Shown here: one piece after another, positions 47,501 through 61,240 of the stretch
How positions within the stretch are numbered: the stretch's first letter is position 1
Layout: every line of letters begins with the position of its first letter
NCBI GenBank assembly: GCA_017165825.1
Contig: CM029387.1
Span: 2,230,236 to 2,294,235 of the forward strand
Reading direction: 5' to 3'
DNA: 64,000 nucleotides
From: Hepsetus odoe
Lineage: Eukaryota > Chordata > Actinopteri > Characiformes > Hepsetidae
Position numbers and translations under genes: made by a program
The notes under the pieces: generated by a model
Database searches by the model: none
What the model was told of the DNA's origin: nothing
The model's input: the letters and a program-made list of their open reading frames with translations, nothing else

Positions 47501-47623
47501 TTCCTAATTAATTCAGTAACATTTAATCAGATTAAAAATAACTTTAATCTGTATAAGTGATGCAGCAACAGGATCTCCAAAATACAATGTAAAATCAGAC
47601 CAAAAAGCTCGAAACACCTTTAA

Positions 47624-48241
47624 ACTACAATGCCCAGCGCGTGGCTCCTGCGCCGCTATGCGTGGTGAACGGCAGTGACGTAACACCAGGCAAAAAATTG
47701 TAGTTTTTAGGGAGGGCTTGCTAATTTAACTCGAGTTCTGTGTTCTATGCGTAATGAATCACGTTGACACTCTGCATAGACCCTAATATGACTAAAATGG
47801 GCCCCGACGTGGCTTATAACCTTTACTGAATAACACGTCCAATTAATCGTTTTTAAATACACGTCCAAAAAGGACGCAGGTGGAGGTTAGTGCTTCTGAA
47901 CGAGCGCGGCGATGATTTGAGATTTATATTGTAAATTATGAATGCTGCTTTAAAAAGAAACGAGAGTTAAGAAACACACCCCTTCGCGAATTCAAAATTT
48001 TGTGAGGGAAACACATGGGCGGACTGAGCGTTTCCCAGAATGCACCGGGAGCTCAGCGGGAACCCAAAATGGCGAGAGAGGCGGAGGGGCGAAAACACTC
48101 ATTCGCTTCATTTTAAACAAAAAAACAACTTTAAAATCGGAGCTGCTTCAATAACCCGACTCGGTTTAGGTTGCAGCTTACCTTAGGACTTTTTCCACCC
48201 CGTATATGCGGCAGTTAAACCGTGGGAAGTGGCCGAATGAG
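47624..48241 (+). promoter_or_regulatory. mtf2: mtf2 promoter and first exon region
   Basis: ACTACAATGCCCAGCGCG at 47624 closely matches the ZNF143/SBS consensus. TTTCCCAGAATGCACCGG at about 48029 is a second, partial match. AAAATGGCGAGAG at 48066 resembles a YY1 site. That ATG also opens a 15-codon upstream ORF (48069-48116, stop TAA). The coding ATGAG of exon 1 is at 48237-48241, followed by donor GTAGGA. If transcription starts upstream of 48069, the uORF could dampen translation. If it starts at the YY1-like site, it would not. Confidence 0.5.
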
Positions 48242-50857
48242 GTAGGACAGCTGATAAACAGCCTTTTATACTAAACAATACCAACAATACCAGCCAGAGC
48301 AGACCGGCCACCACACACCACCAAAACAACACCACTACCTTAAACTCGACACTTATCCACAATATGTGTACATGTGTTGCGTTTATGTCTGTCATTTTAT
48401 CACCTGCAGCAAAAATTGCACAATAAAATCTGTTTATTTGACGTGAACCACCCCTTAATCAGCACTTTCACCAAGGCTTTGCATTTAACCTCTTCTTAAA
48501 CCCATAAACTGTTACTTCATATGTTACAAGCTGTTTAAACAAAAGGTCCCTGGTTTATCCATCCCTCTGAGATATTTGGCTTTGCATATTTTAATTTTAA
48601 TATGCATTAAGCTTGTACATATGACTTGAGGAAAGAATGCTTCATTATTTAAAGCTGCTCTTTTTACCATAATTATGTCAATATCGACCCCATTTGCTTT
48701 TATAAATCGAGCACTTTCCATTCCCACTAATGCATTCTGCAACAAATTTCTGCTTTAGCTTATGTAAATTGCCCAACATTTTCCATTTGTCTTCACACAG
48801 CTGAAACGATCCACATGCAGAAGGTAAACGTCTTTATTTTAGGATTAAGCTTAATCATGCGGATTAAAGGAAAAGCTGATGTGGTGATATGGTAGAAATG
48901 CTGACAGTTTCTGGTTCTGAACTGGAGGAACGCAGCAGCTTTCTTCCCAAAGGATTCTCTGGTGGTTTGGTGATGGAGAGCACCTTCACTTAAAAATCTA
49001 ATGGAACCGTGTGATTTACATCAAGGCATATGGTTTGCATCATTTTCATACCTATCGGAGCCTATGGGGAAACCTCGATTAGCGCTGGAGCGCTGTCTGG
49101 CTGGACTAGACTGTATCAGGAAAGAAATGTTTCTGCGCAAGATGGAGGTGATCCGTCAGAGTAACTTGATTTGAAATGACGTGTGGTGAAGCATTCAGGC
49201 CCATTCTCTCGGCGTGGGCCACACAGATCCTCAACTACTTTCAAAGAAAATGAAAAAGATGACTAATTAGGCCATAACCCTATTTCTACACGTTTACAGG
49301 GCCTGCTTGGTTTGTCATTTAAGGAAATGTCTGCAATCGTTATGCTTCTCCAATCAATGTTTCAGGATTTCCCTTTCATTTGTCACCTGCTAATGTATGT
49401 CCTTTTTGTCTCTTTTAACCATTATGTACTTCTTTAATGCTGAATGAAATTAAATATCATGTTAGAACAGCTTTTTGTTACATTGTCATTCATATACATT
49501 GCCGACACTATCATTTCAGCAGCTCAACTAAATATGTCTTAATGTAGGGGTTTGTGTTGGTTACGTTATACGTGCTGGCAGAACTAGGAAAATGGCTGTT
49601 GATGGGCTTTTACTGACACAAAGCTTTTAATGTTATAAAATAAAACATTATTTCACATTTTTCCTTAACAGAGACTCAACAGTTGCAGACAGTCTGGGCT
49701 CCCATCAGAACTCTGCTTCCCACCGCCAAGAGAAGTCGCCGGTGTCCCTGTCCAAACTGTCCCTCAAAGATGGGCAGAGTGACACGGCTAGGCTCGCAAG
49801 CAAGTTTGAGGAGGGGCAGGACGTTCTAGCTCGATGGTCAGATGGCCTGTTTTATTTGGGGACAATTGCAAAGGTGTGCAGATCACTTACACTGGCTCTG
49901 TCTGTCTTTCCGTTAAACCAGATGAGGCAAAAACAGGTATAGGTCCTACAGATCACTGGAACTGTGCTTTTACAAGTGATGGTCATCCACCAGATCTTCA
50001 TCAGCACTCAGTTTCTTGTCGTGGGTTGGCGGGGTATTTTGGGTTGTTGGACTAATCTTAGCCCGGCAGTGACACTGAGGTTTTTTCAATAAGGCTGAGA
50101 AAGATCTGCAACCCAAATAAACCCCAACCTGTATGGATCCTGACCAGGAGGAGTATAAAGAAGGGTAATAAATGATGCAGAGGAAGGGATGGAGCACAGT
50201 CTGTGATTGTAAACAACAAAGTGAACTTAAATAGTCAGTAAAGCTGATTGAATTTAAAATTCATTTCATGCTGGTGTGTACAGCATTCTTGAAAGAAAGG
50301 TCTTCATATACACAGCACTGTGCAACAGTATTAGGCAGGTGTGAAAAAATGCTGTAAACAAAGAACGCTTTCAGAAATGGAAGTGTTCATCATTTATTTT
50401 CATCAATCAACAAAATATAGTGAATCAACAAAAGAGAAATTAAAGCAAATCAATGTTTGCTGTGGCCACCCTTTGCCTTCAAAACAGCATCAGTTCTTCT
50501 AGGTACACTCGCACACAGTTTTTGAAGGAACTCTGCCGGTAGGTCGTTCCAAACATCTTGGAGAACTGAGCACAGATCTTCTGTGGATGTAGCTTCCTCA
50601 CATCCTTCTGTCTCTTCATGTGATCCAGACACACTGGATGATGTGGAGATCAGGGCTCTGTGGGCCCAGAAGAACTGATGCTGCTCTGAAGGTAAAAGGT
50701 AGAAACACCAGATATTGGTCTGATTTAGATTTTTCTTTTGTTCGCTCACTTTGCATTTTGTAAATTGATCAAAATAAACAATCATTATTTATATTTCTGA
50801 AAGCGTTCTTTGTTTACAGCATTTTTTTTCCCACACCTGCCTAAAACCTTTGCACAG

Positions 50858-50911
<54 letters not shown>

Positions 50912-53900
50912 CTATCTCTCTATCTATCTCTCTCTCTCTCACTTTCAACTTGAAATATCAGCTGATGTGATTAAATCTTTTTTTCCCTCTGCAGATAAAC
51001 AAACAAAAGCACAGCTGTTTTGTGGTGTTTGAAGATCGTTCTAAATCGTGGGTTCTTTGGAAGGACATTCAGACAGGCAAGTGCTCTTCACTGTGTTCTA
51101 ACAGCAGCCGATGCAATTTGTTTCAGCAAATTAGCTCACACACGAACCCAGCAGGAATGTGTGTAACGTAACTTTTCAAGCAGATTGTGTCCTGTACTTT
51201 GTCCCCAGGTTATTTCCAAGTAGAATTATTTTAATTCGCTTGCCAGTTTTTCTCGTAGAAGCCTGAAGAAGCTGAAGAATATGCAGCTGCCAACTTTTTC
51301 TGATGGTATTGTAACACTCTAGTGGGTCATGTACAAGCTGTAATCCACTGATTTTTGTCATTATTTTCTGCTAAAAAGATGCACGTAACACTAAGACACA
51401 CCCCACCTTGCAGTTTGGGTTCACTGGTGTACTGGGTTTATGTCAGTCCCTTCTAGAGAAGGAGATAATTTTTACTGTTAATACTGTCCTCTTCATACGA
51501 GGTTTCAGAAGAGATTTTGTTTGTCCGTAAAGTTTTGCCAGGACTTGTACCACATTTCTATGGGTTACACAACTATACAACAAAATTCTAGTATTATATC
51601 CTGACATGACTTGCATAAAATAAATGCACTGATGGATGAATAATGTGACATGCAGATAAAATAGAATGTTATAACATTGGGGAATCACCAGCTTTAGAGC
51701 TTAAAAAGTGGCCAAAATTTGAGTTTATTTGGTATTAATGCATATATATAGATTCATCAAAACCCCCGTGACGGTGATATGGCAACCTGATAAATCTGTT
51801 ATCAGTTTTGTTATATCGTGATCGTGATTCGTAGATGATAAATGGAGTTCCTACTACATGACTCTGTTGTAGCCCACGTGAATTATGCTAAATTGTGTAC
51901 TTTCCCAATTAGATGCTGCACTTAATCAGTGGGAACCTTGCACAGACTTTACTGGACAATGAAAATGTAATAACTGAGGAGTCATACAGCATTAAATTAT
52001 TGAGGAATGATAATGTTTACATTTTATTTTGGTGCAGAGCAGGAAGTTTTATGTATTTATTGTAGCTTATGTATAGTTTATGTAGCTTTGATTAAAAATC
52101 ATGTTAAACACATTCAACTTTTCATAGCTTTAAATATTAAGTCATAATTAGTTATTTTAACCAGCTAGTTTGAACACTGTTGATCAGGTGAGCTCATTTG
52201 AAAAACACACCCATGCATGTTTAGAATGATTAAAAATAATAAAGATATGATTTTTCTGCTCTGTTACAGGGGACAGTGGAGAGGAGATGCTTTGCTCCAT
52301 TTGTCAGAATGAAAGCTCAGAGCCACCCAATGAAATGGTCATCTGTGACAAGTGTGGACAAGGTGGGTAGACTGGTGTTATTGGTGACGTTATGGTGTGT
52401 TCTGGACTGAATGGAGCTTTTGAGTGCTTTGTAATGAGGAAGCGGGGCTGCAGGTTCAGTTTGTTTATATATGCAGTACTGTGCAAAAGTTTGAGGCAGG
52501 TGTGGAAAAAATGCTGTAAAGAATGCTTTCAGAAATATAAATAATGATTATTTTTATCAATTTACAAAATACAAAAAAATCTAAATCAAATCAATATTTG
52601 GTGTTACTACCTTTTACCTTCAAACCAGCATCAGTTCTTCTAGGTACACTTGCACAAAGTCAGGGATTCTGTAGGATTGTAGTCGGTTTATGATCAACCA
52701 GTTTTACCAAACAGGTACTGATGATCATCAATGTGACACGGAGGTTGAAACACAGTCATGTTTGGAACAACCGACCAGCCGAGTTCCTTCAAAAACTGGG
52801 TGCGAGTGTACCTAGAAGAACTGATGCTGTTTTGAAGGCAAAGGGTGGTCACACCAAATATTGATCTGATTTAGATTCTCTTTTGTTCATTCACTGCATT
52901 TTGTTGATTGATGAAAATAAATGATTTAACATTTCCATTTCTGAAAGCGTTCTGTTTACAGCATTTTTTCCACACCTGCCTAAAACTAGTAGTGCACAGT
53001 AGTGTGTGTGTGTGTGTGTGTGTATTTTATATAAAATCTCACACAAAATAAAACTGTTGTGATGGCTTTGACCTGCAATCTACCACTGAACTGAATGACA
53101 GAACAGGACAGACTCATGTTTTATTCTCCTTTCTGTCGTTGTATTTTGTTTTTTAGGATACCATCAACTCTGCCACACCCCCATTATCGATTCCAACGTC
53201 ATTGCTTCTGATGATAAATGGCTCTGCCGACAGTGCGTGTTTGCCACAACGACAAAGGTTTGCTGCCGTTAAAGTCTCTTGGTGTTTAGGTTTAATTGCA
53301 CAGTGTGCTGTAAGTGTTTATTGCTCTTAACACTGATGAGCCAATCACAGCTCCAGGTGAGTGACAGGTGTTCATGTAACCCAGCAGAATCAAATTATTT
53401 TGCCATTGAAGGCATTATTTCTCCAAGGTGTTTGTAAAACGAGCATTTTCTTTCTCCTTCTTTTTTTCCCCCATGATGATTAAGTTTATGTACCATCAAT
53501 ATAATTCATCAGAATTCACTCTAACGTGGCTTTTTCCAACTTGTGTTTATCGCTTAAATCGAAAACGCTGTTTCTGTTGCTTGCTAGCTGTGCAGATACG
53601 ACTTTAATAGTCTTCCTTAAGAGGAGAAACTCTGATTTAGTTATAAATAACTGGTCGCTCTGGGTATGACAAGGCGACCTGGATGCCTGAAAGTGCTGGT
53701 TATTGAGAAGAAACCGTATCTGCAAATCCTCCCAGGTTATATGACGGGGGTCAAAGACCATTCAAACCAAACGTAGGGTGGATTTGCATATAAATAACAT
53801 GCAATAATACACCAATTTTATTCTGTAGATGCCTAAAATTGGCTTCCCGTTTGAAAGAACAAGTCATTGTCACTGAGTCCCAGTTAGCTCTTGTCCTGTT

Positions 53901-56900
53901 AACTCTTGTTGAGAGGGATTGCTTAATTAAAAAATAAAATGGGTTCGAATGAACATGCTTAATTCATTCAGTCATTAGTGATTATTTAGCAATCATGGCT
54001 CTGAAATTGTTCATTTAAGGTGCAACATCAAACAGGAAAACATGATTTAAATATTTATTCATCCAAGTTGAATACAACCATGCGTAATGTTTAAAACTTG
54101 GAGAGTTATTTAACGACTACTTTGGTGACCATTTCGAAGAAAGTGAGAAAAATGTTCCGCTGCCCCTGGGAAACCGTTAGTCTGAAAGTCTGAAGAATGT
54201 ATTTGTTGACTTTCTGCTGAAGTTTTGCCGGCATATTTTAAAATCCTATTTTCAGAAGGGCGGTGCGCGCAAGAAGGGGCCGAATGCCAAAGCGCTGCAA
54301 GAGATGAAGCAGTCCCTGCCCTACACACTGGACGAGCTGGAGTGGGATCAGGGCCACAAAACTAACACCCAGCAGTGCTACTGTTACTGTGGAGGACCTG
54401 GAGAGTGAGTAAACACGGCCATTAGTGACACAAAATCTGAATATTCCACAGTTTTTGCATTTTACTGTAAATTTAGAAAATGATCATAGATCACCTTATG
54501 GGGAGATCGGCAGAACTTTCTTTATGTACATACAGGAAACGTTTCACATGTTTACTTATAAAGTTGTTGAAATGCGACTTCTGTTCCGTTCCGTACGCGG
54601 TCAGGGTGCTTAAAAACACTAAAAATCGCTGGCAGTGTGGCAAAAACAAAATGCAATTTGCAATTCAATTTTCACATTTCAGCGGTGGTCTAGAGGTTAG
54701 GGACTAGGCCCCAGGATAGGAAGGTTGTTGGTTTGAATCCCAGGCCAGTAGGTTGCTCTGAGGTATCCTTGAGCAAGGTACCATCCCTGTCACTGTTCCA
54801 CGGGTGCTTTTAATAGTTGCCCCTTGCTGCACGGTGTGTATGGGTGAAAAGCAGCACACCGTGTGCTGTTTCACACTGACGAGTTGTCACTTCACAAAAT
54901 GTTCTTCTTTAACGTCTGATAATTTAGACCTAAAAGACATCAAAACATCACTTCTAATGAATATCACTGTCATTTTGCAAGAAAAGGTTGATTCAGATGG
55001 AATATTCGCTCTGCCTCTCTCCACAGCTGGTATCTGAAGATGCTGCAGTGTAACAGATGTAAGCAGTGGTTTCATGAGGCGTGTATCCAGTGTTTTGAAA
55101 GACCTATGCTGAACGGAGACAGGTGAAGACAAACGAATTCGCAGCATTAAAGATTTAAATGATGTTTAGGTCCCATTAATGGAAACATGTGCTTTCTATT
55201 GATTTAATCTAAAATGTAAACACTGTCCCAGTTTCAGAATGCATCATTAATTCCCCAGTGTGTGTGTTTATATATAATATAAAATAAATAAATAATCAGC
55301 AAAATTGCTGCCCCCTTCATTTATAAGGTGGCTGTATGAAAATGAAATTCAGCTTTGGTATATAAAAATGAAAGAAAATGAATACAATAGGGCTGTTTAA
55401 CACAGACTAGTTATGTTAAATATTGCAATGTTTGGATCATAAGAAAATCTGCTGGGTGACTATACTACTAGCACATATATCAGCTCTGTGATTGGTCAGA
55501 GAGCTATTTCTCATTGTTGCAGATACTTTTTTTTGTAGCCCCAGATTCTAACATGCATTGTTTTGTTTTTATTATCTGTAGGTTTTATCTGTTTATTTGT
55601 TCAGTTTGCAGTAGTGGACCAGAGTACCTCAATCGACTGCCTCTTAGATGGTAAGTTTCAAGTTTTCTCAGAATGTTCTTTCTTCATTTTTATAATCGCT
55701 TCCTTAATGTTCGTCTTGGGTTACTCTTGTATCTCCACAGGGTAGATGTTGCACACCTGAGCCTCTACAATCTGAGTATAATTCACAAAAAGAAATACTT
55801 TGATTCAGAACTGGAGCTCATGTCTTTCATCAACGAGAACTGGGATGGGCTACAACTTGGCGAAGTAAAGCTACTTACTGTTTCTGACCAGTGGGCAGTT
55901 TTATAAAAACTGTGGGTGCTCTGTGGTAGAGGGGTACAGGGAAGATGAAAAATGTGCAGTAATAAATGGGATGCAACCAGTAAACTGTTAAAATGTGCTG
56001 GTTTGGTGATTTAAAAGGCCATGAATGTAGATACAAGATTTGTTTAGCAGACAATCCCGAGCTGAAATTTCAGCGTTTCTTCTGTTTCCCTGGTTAATTC
56101 TACAGCTTGCAGACACGCCGAAATCAGAGCGATATGAAAGAATTCTAGAAGCACTTAACGACAACCCTGCAATGTGAGTCTCCTCTTTTTCATCGTGTCC
56201 TTTAAAACCGAGAACGCCAGTCAGAAGGAACGACCGATCTTTTTGTTTCCCTGTTTGGACGGCAGGTTTATATCTGGAAAAGAGATAAAGAAGAAGAAGC
56301 ACCTGTTTGGATTGCGGATCCGCTTCCCTCCGTCCCCTCACAGTTCAGAGACCCCCTCGAACCGGGAGCAGGAAAAAGCCTTTCAGGAGATCAAGATCAA
56401 AGGCAGGAAGTCCAACAAGCCTCCCCACTCGTCCAGGTGAGGGTTATTTATTTATTTATTTATTTATTTATTCTTTTCTTCACCCCCCTGCACGTGTGTG
56501 AGTGTATGGGTAAAATGCAGAGGTGTAATTTCGTTGTGGTTAAATGAGTGTTGTGCTGTATGCTCACAATTACAGGAATAGTCGCTTTCACTTTCCTTTT
56601 AACATTACATTGTTGTTTCCCCTTGTTTTCTTTCTCTCTTTCATTTATTTTCTATTTTCTTGCTCCTTTTTCTCCTGTCTTCTGGGTTTTTTTTTTTTTT
56701 TTCTTCTCCCCTCCCCTTATGCTTTTTGTCACTGGTTTTATTTTGTTTTTTTACTATCCATATTTAGCACAGTCACCAATGGAGTCATGAAGAAAGGAAA
56801 AAGAAAGCACAGCTCGCACTCTTTGGAAATGCTGGCTAAACTACGCCGATCAGATGGACTCTTGGCACAGGTGGGGCTGGACGACTGTGTAGCTGAATGT

Positions 56901-58339
56901 AAAGCAGCACAAGCTTTTACAGTGTTTAACTACCAATCCATAAGCTACAGATAAAAAAAAATGACAATGACCTTTCTACCGTTCACATTTTCACTCCAAA
57001 TGTAGAATAATGTGAAACTGCCAGCACTAGAAAGCAGTTCACTGGACGTGATCACTGCGAAAAGGTAGGAGTTCAGTCCATCTCTGTCTTGTGATCGCTG
57101 AAGTAGGGCATCTCTGAAATACACTGTAATGTCTTTTTTGTTTACTGTCCAGCATCAAAAGTGAAAAGTCTGTGCCATCATCAAGTACCTCAGATGTTGA
57201 ATCCGTTGGCGCCACTATGAGTGAAACTACCTCAACTAGCATATCCAGGTATCATTCCCTTTTGGTTGACATGTTACTGAATCAGCAGATCAATCATTCG
57301 GCTGATTATTTCAGGAATTTTATTGGTCAGTCACATGCCCAACCCAGAAAATGACCTTTTCCGGGTACCTAGCGCCAGTTTAGCGGGACAGCATCACACA
57401 CATTGCATCGTACTCGGACCTGGACTATGGAAGTTTCATTAACATTTCAACATTTGTGTTCTACCGTTTCACTTCCGTTTCTTTCAGACAGTCTTTATGT
57501 AGGTGTAATAGAATAGGAAAAAAATGGAAAGCTGTAAATAAGCTCTGGAAAAAAAGTTATGATCAAAAGTCTAAATACAGCTTTGCTTGCTGAAAGTTCT
57601 TCACTTCACAAGATGCGAATGGATATAAAAAAGCAGAAAGGATTTTCAGTAATACTGTCTTATTTTGGCTGAACCTATAAACTAAGTTAACACCTCAAAT
57701 ATCGCAGATGCCCTTTAAATATTGTAAATTGATAATCTAGAGAAGATGAACGATCTACCAGTGGATTGCAAGGTAGAAGTGATGTTAAGGGTTAAGAGAT
57801 TTCACGTTGTTTCCAAAACCACTTGCACGTTTAGGTAAAGAGACAAAAACGCAAACCGTCAAGAGTCTCTGAACGACTGATCGTTTTAGTTGAAAAATTG
57901 ACTTGGATGGCACAGGCCTGCTATGATGATAAGCATGCATGCCTACTGCCTTTCTGCTTTCCTCCGAACTAGCCTGAGCAGTCCCGGCAAGACCCACTCA
58001 GACCGCCTGTGGCCCGTCGCTCAGCCACCAGTGAAGAGGCGTCGTGGGCGGCCTCGACGAGCCCTAAAACCTCCCAACCCCGAAATCCCTCCCCGCCCCG
58101 AGCCCCTCAGCCCCAGCGATCCGGAGCCGCCAGCCCTCCCCCGGCTCCATCCCACAGACTTTCTCCAGAGTCTGGACCCAAACGCCCAGCTCAGCCACCT
58201 CAAGAGCTCCATCAGCAACTACTTCGGCGCCGCCGGCCGCATGGCCTGCGGGGAAAAGTACCGCGTCCTAGCCCGCCGAGTGACTGAAGATGGTAAAGTG
58301 CAGTATCTGGTGGAATGGGAGGGGGTCACTGCTTCATGA
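48237..58339 (+). CDS. mtf2: Metal response element-binding transcription factor 2 (Polycomb-like 2, PRC2.1 subunit)
   Basis: Fifteen coding exons: 48237-48241, 49672-49873, 50995-51076, 52270-52362, 53157-53257, 54256-54404, 55027-55122, 55582-55650, 55741-55864, 56106-56173, 56266-56436, 56768-56870, 57006-57064, 57153-57248, 57973-58339. They total 594 aa (human 593). Exon 1 supplies only ATGAG, giving the start M-R-DST as in human. Domains: Tudor about 46-97 (FEEGQDVLARWSDGLFYLG, with aromatic-cage residues), PHD1 about 102-157 (CSICQNE...CDKCGQGYHQLCH...WLCRQC), PHD2 about 201-255 (CYCYCGGPG...CNRCKQWFHEAC...CSVCSSG), then the extended-homology winged helix with its DNA-contacting lysine loop KEIKKKKHLFGLRIR. 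The C-terminal conserved segment is YFGAAGRMACGEKYRVLARR...VQYLVEWEG. Known role: the Tudor domain reads H3K36me3, the winged helix binds unmethylated CpG DNA, and together they recruit PRC2. The intron after exon 3 is GC-AG (donor CAG|GCAAGT). All other introns read as GT-AG. Confidence 0.97.
50310..50866 (-). mobile_element. Tc1-derived element, copy 2 (mtf2 intron)
   Basis: This is the best preserved of the three. Long inverted ends carry GGCAGGTGTGAAAAAATGCT on the left and its inverse (CACACCTGCCTAAAACC) on the right. Internally it has the same transposase C-terminal fragment as copy 1. It lies in the mtf2 intron between the exons at 49672-49873 and 50995-51076, ending about 130 bp before the acceptor. 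Confidence 0.75.
52472..53003 (-). mobile_element. Tc1-derived element, copy 3 (mtf2 intron)
   Basis: It has the same family ends (GCAGTACTGTGCAAAAGTTT and TGCACAGTAGTGTG). The middle is rearranged: the segment coding the end of the transposase occurs twice in opposite orientations (about 52600-52655 and 52780-52860). Confidence 0.65.
54680..54896 (+). mobile_element. Type-A SINE (mtf2 intron)
   Basis: AGCGGTGGTCTAGAGGTTAG, GGTTTGAATCCCAGGCC and CCTTGAGCAAGGTACCATCC mark a full plus copy between mtf2 exons 6 and 7. Confidence 0.8.
56483..56600 (+). mobile_element. Type-A SINE tail (mtf2 intron)
   Basis: CCCTGCACGTGTGTGAGTGT, TAATTTCGTTGTGGTTAAAT and AGTCGCTTTCACTTTCC mark the 3' half, preceded by a (TTTA)n run at about 56443-56470. 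Confidence 0.6.
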
Positions 58340-61133
58340 GCGGGTCCAGAATCAAATCACCACACACTTTGGAGGGGCTGCCTCCTTTGGTCTCAGACTT
58401 TCAGTACGCTACTGAGGCAAGAACAGGTTGGTGGAATGTAAGCAAGTGGTCACTGGAGTGCGATCTTGAGTGTCTTCAGGACCACAAGAAAGAATGAGAT
58501 TGAACTATGGTACATGCCTCCGTGCCATTACTTAATGACTGCCTTGTAGATTGTAGAAGTCAACGGGGCTACACATCAGAAGTTGGAGTGACTGGACACG
58601 AGTGGCAATTCACGTTCTAAGGAATTGACCTTTGCTCTGCCCACAAATGAATTCTTCTGTCGAAACTTTTGCGATAAATTCCAACCTTGAGATGCTTCAG
58701 CAATCCTATCGATGCGATGCCAAACACTGAGCTTCCAGATAAAATGCCAGGCAACAAAAAACTGCACATTTCCGATTGCGCTTGAAATCACGGTGGTGGG
58801 ACTTTCAGAGGTTGTTTTAGAGCACATGATACAATATCGTCAAACTCTCATTCGCCCCTCAGTTTCAGGCTTGTTGAACTGAAAATATAAATGAGAAGTG
58901 ACAAATACCATTTCCCCTTGAGGATTGAAGATCAGGTGCCTTTATGAATCCATTAATGTGCAGGGTCGCAAAACGCATACAGTTATCCGCTCGTCCCAGG
59001 TGTGTTAGAAATGCTGAGAGATTTCATTTCTTTCGTTTAGAAGCTACAAGGCTAATGCTGCTAACAAGCACTAGAATTCAATAGTCACCCAAATGTTTTT
59101 CAAAAATACCCGCATCGCAATCTTCACTGAGACCAGCGTAATCCATCTGCTTTAGGACAGTAGCGAGAAATCGCTCAGTTTTGTGGTCACTTCGATTAAA
59201 ACAGATCAGAAACGAGGTCTGGCGTTCAAGGCCAAACTGGATTCTTTGTAGTGTTGAAATTCAGTGAAACCTGCAAAGTTTGGTTTTATTCTTTTTTTTT
59301 TTTTTTTTTTTTTTTTTTTGTACCAAACCAAGTTTGCTCCAGCTCAACGAAGAACTGGACGAGGTTTGGGGTGAATTTGTGAGTTCCTGTGTTCAATTTT
59401 TAGCTCTAAATCAAAAGAATCCACTTTTGGACAGACGTGACTTGGATGATTGAAGGTGCCAAGTGAGTAATTAACTAAGTAATTAACTTTGTCATTTTAT
59501 TCCCCAAAACTGTTCCCTTTAAGGATTTTTGGATTGTATATTAGGACTGTTTCTTGGGTTTTTTTATTTTTTTATTATACCGAGCTGGACTGTGTCTAAT
59601 CAAAGCTGGGAAGGTCGGAAAGGACGTTGTCCACCGTGCTAACGCAACTTCAACGTCAAACCTCTACACAATCTCTGTAGGAACTCTAACTCTTTTGTAT
59701 CTTAAACTGTGTAAATCCTGCTTTATTAGGTTGAACAGCATCATTAACATTCTGTCAACCTGGAAACCATTTCTACAAAAGAACCCATTTGTGGGCAGAA
59801 GGTGTTCACCACCCTTTACAAACAGGATCTCCTTCTGATGTGAAGTCACCCAAAGAGGTTATTAAAAAAATCAATGCTGTTTGCTGCTGCAACTTTTTTT
59901 CCTTTTTTGTTTTTCTCCCAAACGTTTGTTTCTTACCAGGCTGAGGACGCCTAGGAGAGAACAATTTTCCAGTAGGGCACTTTTTAAAATACCTTTTCTC
60001 ATTTCCACTTTTTCCATTGCACACACGTTCGTCCTGTCGATCCAGTATTGTTGCGAATTTGCAACTCGGACTTTGGAAATTCTAAAACGGATGATGCTCT
60101 ATAAAGGCAACTGTTAAGCTATTGTGTCAAAACAGCATTACTTTCAATATTATTGAATCTTACCAAATGAGAGCGTCTGAATGACCGAACGAGAGAAAAT
60201 TGAATCTGACATTAAGCGGCTTTATGGATTTGTAGAAGGTGATTTTAAAACAACGGCCAGTTCACTTTAAAGACTGAGCTTTATAACTATAGATGAAGGT
60301 CCCGTCGTATTACACGTGGAGTCCTTATGTTTATATTTAGCTTTGATTTCTCCTTATTTAATCTTTTATATCCTTTAACCTACACAAGAGCCCTTAAAGC
60401 CCTGAGAACTTTGTGTGTAGAACCTTGTTTCCATGATTGCTGTCGTCTTTGTTCAAGTAAAATATGAACACTATTGACATTAGAAGCTCAAGGTTCTTTT
60501 TTTTCTTTTCTTTTTTTTATAAATAAATGTGTCCTAGTTTTGTTTTCATCCTATGCAACTCAATACTCAACAGATCTGCGTGGTTTCAGTTTTAGTTTTC
60601 CGGCTTCACCTGTTCATCCGCTTCAGGAAAAAACAGCAATATTTTTGTTACAACAGACTCAGGCTTTTTCGAAGATTTGGTGCTATTTATTGCTTTGGCA
60701 AACGGTGTACGCTAACCAGACGAGACGTGATCCCCTCAGGATGCTTTCTGTACACATCACTGTAAGAGCAGCGAGAAAATGAAATTAGAAGAACGATTCG
60801 GGGGAGAAGAGAACGACTAGATTTGATGTCTCCTGATAGTATTTTCATAAGATTTTGTAAAAGTGTTTTGTAGCAATTATCCAGCCTCAGGCCTCAGACG
60901 TGTTTTTGTAAAGTAGTGCTAAAAGGTTTGGTTTGGAGGAAAATTTCAGTTTATTAGAAAATACCCTGTGTTACAAGACGTTTTCCAACCACTCGCAGCC
61001 AATTAGACAGGTTTTGGACTTTAACGTTGATACCTCCTTTTATTTTTATATCTCATGTACTAAGTGATGTGTGTATGAAGCGTTTCCCGGCTGGTGTACA
61101 AGTGCTAGATCCATCCTGCTCTCATTTGTTCTG

Positions 61134-61166
<33 letters not shown>

Positions 61167-61240
61167 CTTGTTTTGTTTTTTTTGACTGGCTTTCAGCAGG
61201 CTTTATAGCCAAAGAAATAAATCCATCAAATCAAAATCTG
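58340..61240 (+). other. mtf2: mtf2 3' UTR
   Basis: This 2.9-kb stretch after the mtf2 stop has no convincing coding exon. It ends with AATAAA at 61216-61221 and a following TG/T-rich stretch. It contains two long T runs (about 59291-59320 and 61136-61166). Human MTF2 also has a long 3' UTR. The extent is inferred from the first good poly(A) signal, and earlier signals could also be used. Confidence 0.6.
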
